From contig NZ_FOTC01000008.1 in NCBI RefSeq assembly GCF_900114455.1, forward strand, positions 62,001-126,000: 64,000 nucleotides of DNA, written 5' to 3'. The stretch's first letter is position 1; each line of letters opens with the position of its first letter. Positions 8,865 to 15,795 of the stretch are shown here, piece after piece. This stretch comes from Halogranum rubrum. GTDB taxonomy: Archaea; Halobacteriota; Halobacteria; Halobacteriales; Haloferacaceae. The position numbers and the translations under genes were made by a program. The notes beneath the pieces were generated by a model that did not search any database, was not told where the DNA came from, and was given only the letters and a program-made list of their open reading frames with translations.

Positions 8865-11245
8865 CGTCCCCCTCCAATAGGCGCGCCACCGTAGTATAGG
8901 TTGAGTCTCCGTCCCGCCACGTCGACGAGGTAGACGACGAGCGCGACGCTCAGAAACACCCACGCCAGCGACTCGCGGACGACGCGCACCTTCGTCGCGC
9001 GCTCCTTCGCGAACGTCGCGATGGCCTGCCCCTCGTCCGCCGCGAACACCCGCCCGTCCGTCGTCTCGGCGACGCTCGAAAGCGTCGGGGACGGACCGAA
9101 GGCGACGTACTCGCGCTCTGCGTTCACCGCGTACTCGGCGTCGCGGAGGGTCACGAACCCTACTTCGTCGGGAACGACCGTCGCCTCGTATCGACTCTCG
9201 CTCACGCGGACGAACTGAACGTCCGGCGTAGTCGGGCGCTCGCTGCCGACGTACGTCGCCGTGACCGCCTCGCCGACGCGGGTGTCTGGCACGTCGACGA
9301 CGTTCGTGACCGTCCGTTCGGGGTCGCCGATGGCCCAGTTGACCCCTTTCGTCAGCACGAGCGAGTCCGGTCGCGCGAGCAGGCCGTCGAGCGTCCCGTC
9401 GCTTCCGTACGCCGTCACCGTCAACACGCGCCCGAGTCCGTAGCGCCACGCAGCGATGGCGGGGTCGCCCGTCCCCGACGCGACGAGGTAGTCCGCCCCG
9501 GGGCGGACGCTCACGTCGTGGCTCTCCGATGGGTTGGACTGCAGCGTCACGCCCGAGGTGACGAAGTGCGTGTCGTCGACGACGGTCAGTACGTTCGACG
9601 AGAACGGACGCGACTCGTCTCGGAAGAGCAGTCGAAGACGGTTCGTCTCGTCGGCGCGAACGTACGCGCCGCCGGTCGTCTCCGCGACGATGCGCAGGAG
9701 CGACTCGTCTATCTCACTGCCGACGCCGACAGCGATGACCCGGGTGTCCCGCGCGGCGAGTCGGTCGGCCGCCGCGAGCGTCGTCGGCGTCTGCCCGATA
9801 CCGTCCGAGATGAGGATGACGCTGCCGCCCTCCTCGCCGAGGAGGTCCGCCGCGCCGACGAGGCCCGCACCGATGTTGGTCCCGCCCCCGGCTTGGAGTC
9901 GTCTGATAGTGTCCTCGATGGACGCGCGCGACGTACCCAACGGGGCGGGTTCGGAGACGAGGTAGGCGGCGTCGTTGAACGCGACGACGCCCACGCGTTG
10001 GTCGTCGCCGAGTTGGTCGAGCACGTCGAGCGCGAGCGCCTTCTGGACGCGCATCCCCGACGACGCACTCCCCGACACGTCGACGAGCAGGACGATGGTC
10101 GCCGCGTCGTCGTCGCCCGCCTCGCCGGACTGGACCGGGAGCATCCCGCTGAGCGGCGAGGTGTCGTAGCCGCCGTTCTCGAAGGCGTTGCGCCCGCCGA
10201 CCACGACCAGACCGTTGCCGTCGATGACGAACCGCTGGAGTGCGGCGACGTCGCCGAGGTCCTCGGCGGCGACGTCCTGTATCACGACGGCGGTGTACGG
10301 GCTGAGGTCAGACGGGACCGACTCCGCCCGCGTCACGTCGTAGAGTTCGTCGAGTAGGGTCGCGAGCGGGTACTCGCCGCGCGAGACGTACAGCACCGCC
10401 GGACGCTCGACCACGCGAACCGAGTGTCTGTACACGTCGTTCTCGGCGTAGACGTCGTCGCCTTCGAGCGTCGCGACGACGCGGTGGTCACCCGTCGTCT
10501 CGAACTGGTGGGTGAACTCGACTGCCTCGTCTTCTTCGCTGACCGCCTGACTCAGGACCGTCCGGCCGTCGACGGTGACGGTCACCGTTCTCGACTCGCC
10601 CTCGCCGACGCCCGTCACGCGCACGAGGAAGGCGTTCTCGACGCCGACGCTCGTCTTCGGCGGCCCGGCCACGCTGACGGCGCGTTCGACGCCCGACGGT
10701 TCCAACGCGAGGACGTTGACCGTCGTGTTCGCGCCGCGGGCTACCTCCGCCGCGGCGTCGAGACTCCGGCCACCCGTCACGCGCCCGTCGGAGACCAACA
10801 CGAGACTGCCGTCGGGCCGACTGTTGGCGACGACGGCCTCACCCACTCGGGAGTCCGTCCCGCGAGCGACGGTGACGACGTTGACGGGGACACCGCCCGC
10901 CTCGATGTCGCGGGCGAGTTGCGCCGTGTCGGTCGGTGTGAGCGCCATGCTGTCGGATTCGTCGACGAGCAACGTCACCTGCGGGTCGCCCGGCGTCTCG
11001 CGGACGGCGACGGCCGTCGGTCCCGCCGCGGCGACGAGCAGACAGCCGACGACGACGAGGCGCGTGAGGAACATGAGCCGACGCTCTCCTCGTTTCGCCG
11101 TCGTCGGCCCCCTCGTCTCCTGGTTAGAGCGTCGAAAGAGCAGCAGCCACAGCAGGAGTATCGCGAGCGGAATCCCGACGAGGACGAGCGGTCGGTCGAA
11201 CCCCAACTCGAAGTCGAAGGGGAGCGGAATCTGGACCAGTTGCAT
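8861..11245 (-). CDS. Large VWA-domain membrane protein (BatA/BatB-like)
   Basis: A 794-residue protein with two N-terminal helices (residues about 20-37 and 58-80) and a third near the C terminus (about 750-770). It contains two von Willebrand A-like regions: one starting near residue 90 with a degenerate MIDAS sequence (DESDSM) and a second near residue 388 with the canonical DVSGSAS and downstream GGTNIG. Between them lies a beta-rich segment and a glutamine-amidotransferase-like fold (VIQDVAAEDL, GGRNAFENGGY), a layout seen in large membrane VWA proteins. It overlaps both neighbours (TGATG upstream, ATGA downstream). As the main VWA subunit it is the likely client-binding partner of the MoxR ATPase. 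Confidence 0.9.
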   Translation of the reverse strand: MQLVQIPLPFDFELGFDRPLVLVGIPLAILLLWLLLFRRSNQETRGPTTAKRGERRLMFLTRLVVVGCLLVAAAGPTAVAVRETPGDPQVTLLVDESDSMALTPTDTAQLARDIEAGGVPVNVVTVARGTDSRVGEAVVANSRPDGSLVLVSDGRVTGGRSLDAAAEVARGANTTVNVLALEPSGVERAVSVAGPPKTSVGVENAFLVRVTGVGEGESRTVTVTVDGRTVLSQAVSEEDEAVEFTHQFETTGDHRVVATLEGDDVYAENDVYRHSVRVVERPAVLYVSRGEYPLATLLDELYDVTRAESVPSDLSPYTAVVIQDVAAEDLGDVAALQRFVIDGNGLVVVGGRNAFENGGYDTSPLSGMLPVQSGEAGDDDAATIVLLVDVSGSASSGMRVQKALALDVLDQLGDDQRVGVVAFNDAAYLVSEPAPLGTSRASIEDTIRRLQAGGGTNIGAGLVGAADLLGEEGGSVILISDGIGQTPTTLAAADRLAARDTRVIAVGVGSEIDESLLRIVAETTGGAYVRADETNRLRLLFRDESRPFSSNVLTVVDDTHFVTSGVTLQSNPSESHDVSVRPGADYLVASGTGDPAIAAWRYGLGRVLTVTAYGSDGTLDGLLARPDSLVLTKGVNWAIGDPERTVTNVVDVPDTRVGEAVTATYVGSERPTTPDVQFVRVSESRYEATVVPDEVGFVTLRDAEYAVNAEREYVAFGPSPTLSSVAETTDGRVFAADEGQAIATFAKERATKVRVVRESLAWVFLSVALVVYLVDVAGRRLNLYYGGAPIGGGR

Positions 11246-13059
11246 CAGAGGTCCCCCCGGCGGCGCAGGAACAGCAACTCGCCAGCGACGACGGCCAAGA
11301 CGACGGCGACGACGGCGGGCGTCAGGTCGAACGGCACCGACGCGGTGGCGGCCGTTCCGGTCGTCCCGCCCGCGACGGTTTCGCTCGTCACGAGCGGTGC
11401 CTCCACGTCGGATTCGGTGGCGTCGAGCAGCGAGGCCCCGACTCGATTCTCGTCGCCGTCGGCAGTGTAGAACCCCGCCTGCGAGAGCGGGACTGTCGTC
11501 CCCGTGAGTCGCCCACTCGGCGTCGTCACCGTCGTCTCGTCGGCGAACGTCAGGCGCTCGCCGGTCCGGTAGTTCAGGTCGTCGAGCGAGGCTCTCCCTG
11601 CCAACGAGAGTATCGCTCGTTTCCAGAACACTGGATAGAGATAGTTGAATCGGAACGCCGAGTCGCGTTCGAGGTAGCCGTAGTAGAGCACCTGTCCGCC
11701 GCCGCCGTCGCCGCTGTCGGCGACGGCGACGAGCGGCGTCCCGTCGCTGGCAGTGACGAGCGGTCGGCCGGCCGTCAACGTTCCCTCGACGTACTCGCCC
11801 TCGCTGAAGTCGATACCGTCGACGAGTGGGTCGTCTCCGACCGTCGCACTCGTCGTCGTTCCGACCTCGCGACTCGCCTCCAGCAGCAAGAGGTCGCCGT
11901 ACCGGAGTTGTGCGAGGTCGTCCTGTGCGAGGACGGCGACGCCGCCGCCGTCGGCGAGCGTCTCACGGGCGAGTTCGAGGTCACCGCGGAGGAGTCGTTG
12001 TGGTTCGACGTTCGAGAAGATGACTACGTCGTACTCGCCTCGGACGGCGGTCGGCGGAGTGACGACGGTGAGGTCGACTTCGTCGACGAGTCCGAGCGCA
12101 GTGGTGAGATAGGTGTTCTCGTCGTTGGTCAAGAGGAGGACGCGGACCTGCTCGGTCCCCGGCGCGGCGACGTAGGCCACGTCGTCCGTAGCGAACGAAT
12201 CACCGGGCGTGAGTCGGAGTATCCCCCCACCTGTCGGTACGTCGAACGTCTCGACGGCGACGTCGCCGGGGGCGAGTTCGATGCGTCGCTGTTCTCCTCC
12301 CTCGAACCCGAGCGTCCGTGTCGCGCTCGCGGTTCCCGCGTTTCGGACCGTCGCCGTCACGCGCCCGTCGTCGAACGAGAGGTCGACGATGCCGACGGTG
12401 TCCGTCCCGCCGTCGCGGAACTGCTGGAGTTCGACCGCTCGCCCGCTCGCGCGGGCCTCCTCAACGGCCGTCTGCCAGCCCTCGCCCGCGAAGTCGCTGA
12501 CGACGACGAGACGGGCGTCTTCACTCGCGAGCGTCGCCGCGGCCGTCACCGCCGCACCGAGGTCACCGGGCGTGTCTGTCACTCGAAGTTCGCCGAGCGT
12601 TCCCCGCGCGGCCGCTTCGGACCCGTCGCGGAGGACGATTCGCGGCGTCGACTCGGCGACGACGACGGTGGTCGCCCCGCCGACCTCGTCGGTTGCGGCG
12701 TCGACAGCGCGGTCGAACCGAGTCTCTCCGCCGCTCTGCGTCGCCATACTCGCACTCGCGTCGACGACGAGCACCGTCTCTTCGGCGACGGCGGCGCTCG
12801 GTACCGAGAGGTACGGCGTCGCCAGCGCGAGCGAGACGCCGACGAGGACGACGAGTTGGAAGAGAAACAGCGCGTCCCGTCGGAATCGCTCCAGGAACCG
12901 GTGTCGCGTCGCCTGGTCGGTGTCGACGCTGAGGAACGCGAACGTCGGTAACCGAACCAGTGACGGTCGCGGGCGGAGCAGGTAGAGGAGGACCAACGGA
13001 AGTACCGACGCGAGGGCCAGCAGTCCCATCGGGGTGAGGAAGGCGTCCCCGAGTGCCAT
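11245..13059 (-). CDS. VWA-domain membrane protein (BatA-like, N-terminal BatA/DUF1550-type region)
   Basis: A 604-residue protein and the first gene of the operon. The start at 13059 (MALGDAFLT) is preceded by an AGGTGG stretch that can act as a Shine-Dalgarno site; the frame further upstream is Arg-rich non-coding sequence. The N terminus has the BatA hallmark, a membrane helix followed by LLYLLRPRP and LPTFAFL, then a second helix (residues 65-82). A VWA domain follows with VVDASASM (Asp100). The C terminus has a further helix near residues 575-595 and a basic tail. Together with the next gene it forms a VWA pair, as is common in MoxR-VWA operons. Confidence 0.9.
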   Translation of the reverse strand: MALGDAFLTPMGLLALASVLPLVLLYLLRPRPSLVRLPTFAFLSVDTDQATRHRFLERFRRDALFLFQLVVLVGVSLALATPYLSVPSAAVAEETVLVVDASASMATQSGGETRFDRAVDAATDEVGGATTVVVAESTPRIVLRDGSEAAARGTLGELRVTDTPGDLGAAVTAAATLASEDARLVVVSDFAGEGWQTAVEEARASGRAVELQQFRDGGTDTVGIVDLSFDDGRVTATVRNAGTASATRTLGFEGGEQRRIELAPGDVAVETFDVPTGGGILRLTPGDSFATDDVAYVAAPGTEQVRVLLLTNDENTYLTTALGLVDEVDLTVVTPPTAVRGEYDVVIFSNVEPQRLLRGDLELARETLADGGGVAVLAQDDLAQLRYGDLLLLEASREVGTTTSATVGDDPLVDGIDFSEGEYVEGTLTAGRPLVTASDGTPLVAVADSGDGGGGQVLYYGYLERDSAFRFNYLYPVFWKRAILSLAGRASLDDLNYRTGERLTFADETTVTTPSGRLTGTTVPLSQAGFYTADGDENRVGASLLDATESDVEAPLVTSETVAGGTTGTAATASVPFDLTPAVVAVVLAVVAGELLFLRRRGDL

Positions 13060-13584
13060 ACCACCTACACGTCGCCGGAGAGCATCAATCACCGCGTCGG
13101 TTACACGGCCACCCCGACGGTCGCGTCCCACGCACTGTCGCCGTCGCCACCACCCGCTCGTCCGCCGCGAGGTGGGACACTCCCAACGACCTGTTTCGTC
13201 CCCGAGTGTCAACCGACCAGTTTGCTTGTCTCGTCACCGGCATACGAATGGCGGACGGCGACGGGGCGAGACGGAATCACGTTACAAACGTAGCGTTGTA
13301 ACAGACACACCCAGCCAACGAGACGAATCTCGGGTCACAACAGAACGTTTCGGCCCGTCTCGTCGGGTGACTTCGTGTCGTGGAGAGGGGTGGCGTCTGG
13401 TGGGTGATGGATGCGAGTCGATACGTGTCGTGTTGCTCGCGAGGACGCTTTCGCAACGTCGAGATGACTCCAAAAACCGCCAGCCTGCGGCCGGTTTACC
13501 ACAAGAGATATGCTCTATCTGACTGAACTACCACTCGTCTTACGCCCCGGCGGAGCCCCCGTTCCGGAGCAGAGCGTCTCGCCC
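13060..13584. other. Intergenic region between divergent VWA operon and surface-protein gene
   Basis: No supported gene; the open frames here are Arg-rich shadows. It must hold the promoter of the minus-strand operon and that of the plus-strand gene at 13585. A 7-base inverted repeat (GTTACAA at 13281-13287, TTGTAAC at 13296-13302) may be an operator. A smaller hairpin (CGAGA/TCTCG) lies about 13319-13332. A weak TATA-like stretch (CGGTTTACCAC) at about 13491-13502 fits a start of transcription some 60 bases before the plus-strand gene. Confidence 0.5.
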
Positions 13585-15210
13585 ATGCCGCCTTCCAGCC
13601 TCTCCACGACACTTGCCCGTCTCGCGGTCGTCGCCGTCCTCGTGTTCGCAACCGTCGTTGCGACACCGGGCGTCCTCGCCGCGGATGCGACCGTCACGTT
13701 CGACGCCGAGACGTACTCGGCTACCCGCGGTGCCATCGTCCCACTCACCATCTCGCTCGATGGTGCACAGAGCGCCACCGTCACACTCACGGAGACGACC
13801 GGCGCATACGCGGCCACCGTCACTGTCGTCGACGCCGACGAAGACGGAACGGTCCGTCTCGAACTCGACACGTTCGCCGCGGGGTCGGGCAACGACTTCC
13901 ACGCGTACCGCGCCACCGACGGCGACCAACTGGTCTCGGTGACGCGTCTCACGCCCGCGCGTTCGGACCCCCTCCCGGCCGGGACGTACGCGCTCGTCGC
14001 CGTCGCAGGCGAGTCACGAGACGACGCGACGCTCACACTCTCTCCGTTCTCACTCGGCGCAGTCACCGTCGAGACGGCCCCACACGTCTACTCGCCGTTC
14101 GGTGAGACGCCAACCGTCAGCGACACCGTCGCCAGCGGCGACTGGGTTATCCTTCGGTTCGACGCACCCGGCCTGTCCGGTGTCGTCGACACCGACCGGC
14201 CACCCGTCTCGGCGCTCGTCTACGCCGACCCGAGTACGCCGCGTGCACGCTCGACGCACACCGTCCGCGCTCCCGTCGCCGACGCGCTACACGGCGTCCC
14301 ACTCCGCAGTCTCGTCGTCGATTACGAAGGTGAGACCGACGCCCGCCCGTGGCAACTCACGCCCGGGGCGGACGCCGCCATCGTGGGCGTCGACCACGAC
14401 AGTGACGGTACCCTCGACACCGACCTCACCGAGACGCTCGTCTCCGTCAGTACGTACAGCGACGGACGCTATCGGCTCCAGTTCGACGGAGCGTACGCTC
14501 TCGCCTCCGGTGACGAACTCGTCGTCCAGTACGAACTCCACAACCCCGATACCACCGGTTCCGACCCGGTCGCCGTCCGCATCAACGACGAGACCGAACT
14601 CGTCGGCGTAGCGACCTACGGTCCCGCCGGACAGGGGACGCTCGGTAACGGCGTGACGCTCGACCTCGTCCGGGTGGTGGACGACGAAGCAGTCCCCGTC
14701 TCGCTCGCGAACGCACACTATCGCGTCGACTTGGAGACGGAGGAACTCGTCGTCGCCACCATCGCACCCGAACTCGCCGAAGACGAGACGAGTGCCGAGT
14801 ACGTCGCGACGCTCTCGGTCTCTCCGGACAGTGCGTACGCGGACGATATCGACGACAGCGTGGTCGCACGGTACACCGTCGTCCCGCGGATGGCGAGCAT
14901 CGACGGTGTCTCGGACGGCACGCTCTCGGTCGACCAGCACCAGCAGCGACTCTCCGGGACGACCACCGTGGCTCCCGGCAGTAGACTCGTCGTCTACGCC
15001 GTCCGATACGACGACCCCCGCTCGTTCATCCAAGCCCGGCTAGTGACCGTCTCGGCGGACGGTTCTTGGGAGGCCGACTTCGAGTTCAGTGACATCGAAC
15101 CGGGGTCCCAGTTCGACGTCGCAGTGTACGACCTCGAACGCGGTGGAATCACGGCCTCGGCTGAACTCACTCCCACCGCCGTCCCTGCCGTCGTCACGTC
15201 CGCTACGTAG
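13585..15210 (+). CDS. Secreted BGTF/S-layer-like beta-domain protein without C-terminal anchor
   Basis: A 541-residue secreted protein. The start at 13585 (MPPSSLSTT) gives a signal peptide ending near residue 33 (VLAAD). The mature protein is all-beta and acidic, with an N-terminal domain (VTFDAETYSATRG), a second domain opening with ASGDWVILRFD, and a C-terminal domain with the phrase GTTTVAPGSRL. The same three phrases occur in the protein at 23506-25077, so the two are paralogues. That one ends in a Thr/Pro-rich linker and PGF-CTERM anchor; this one stops after the last beta domain, and no such anchor is encoded in any frame just downstream. It may be released or bound through other surface proteins. 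Function unknown. Confidence 0.82.
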   Translation: MPPSSLSTTLARLAVVAVLVFATVVATPGVLAADATVTFDAETYSATRGAIVPLTISLDGAQSATVTLTETTGAYAATVTVVDADEDGTVRLELDTFAAGSGNDFHAYRATDGDQLVSVTRLTPARSDPLPAGTYALVAVAGESRDDATLTLSPFSLGAVTVETAPHVYSPFGETPTVSDTVASGDWVILRFDAPGLSGVVDTDRPPVSALVYADPSTPRARSTHTVRAPVADALHGVPLRSLVVDYEGETDARPWQLTPGADAAIVGVDHDSDGTLDTDLTETLVSVSTYSDGRYRLQFDGAYALASGDELVVQYELHNPDTTGSDPVAVRINDETELVGVATYGPAGQGTLGNGVTLDLVRVVDDEAVPVSLANAHYRVDLETEELVVATIAPELAEDETSAEYVATLSVSPDSAYADDIDDSVVARYTVVPRMASIDGVSDGTLSVDQHQQRLSGTTTVAPGSRLVVYAVRYDDPRSFIQARLVTVSADGSWEADFEFSDIEPGSQFDVAVYDLERGGITASAELTPTAVPAVVTSAT

Positions 15211-15366
15211 CGCGGTGTCTCGCGTCCGTGTACTCGGCGTCATATCTCGCCGACTCCCGTTTTCGCTGCCGTCTCGTCGTACAGCGTCGACTCGACGAAG
15301 TTCCGTACTCGTCGCCGTTACCAACGCCGCTCGACTCTCGTGACCGGTTCGGCCACTGCCGGACAC

Positions 15367-15413
15367 AGAAAGTATTTACCACCTCGTTCTGCTCTCGGAG
15401 AAAGTATATACCA
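15367..15413 (+). promoter_or_regulatory. Duplicated TATA promoters of the S-layer gene
   Basis: Two copies of a 15-base element, AGAAAGTATTTACCA (15367-15381) and AGAAAGTATATACCA (15399-15413), identical at 14 positions and 32 bases apart. Each has a purine-rich BRE-like stretch followed by an archaeal TATA box. Expected transcription starts are near 15401 and 15433. Tandem promoters are known upstream of some haloarchaeal S-layer genes; use of both here is inferred. Confidence 0.7.
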
Positions 15414-15433
15414 GTCCGGGCAGTTCTTTCTCT

Positions 15434-15795
15434 TGCTCATACCAGTGTGAGGTTTGGACCTCACGTTGGCCCTCTCGGACGCACGGACACCGTGTCCGCA
15501 GCTGTTCGGGTCCAGCCGACCGTCGCGTCGACCGCATCTCGCGGTCGGTGTGCGGCCCTCGAACCCGTACGAGCGCATTCGACCGCTAGTCGAGAGACTA
15601 GAGAGCCACGGCTATGCGGCCGTCGGCGACGGTCAGCGGTCCCGGGTCTGACTCGACGCTCACCCGAGTGTCGAGTCCGGCATGAGCAGTTTGCACACGA
15701 AAGGGAACCAAAACACCCCAACATCGTACCGAACCCCCGCACCGCCCGTGGCAACACGAAACTCCCACACAACAGACCCAAACACAACACAGTCT
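15434..15795 (+). promoter_or_regulatory. Long structured 5' leader of the S-layer mRNA
   Basis: If transcription starts after the second TATA box, the mRNA has a leader of about 360 bases. The first 245 bases hold five clear stem-loops: 15447-15464 (7 bp, 4-base loop), 15484-15498 (7 bp, one-base centre), 15530-15546 (6 bp), 15586-15601 (6 bp, 4-base loop) and 15650-15677 (12 bp with one G-U pair, 4-base loop). The last 75 bases before the start codon (15721-15795) are about four-fifths A and C and should be unpaired. A 23-codon open frame (15614-15685) lies inside and ends in an ATGA overlap with an ATG at 15682 that is in frame with the S-layer protein. Confidence 0.6.

Noticed and set aside
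15454-15651. A 65-codon plus-strand frame in the S-layer leader
   Set aside because: Begins at a TTG inside the first hairpin, has no TATA or ribosome site at a fitting distance and no domain; its bases are better explained by the stem-loops.
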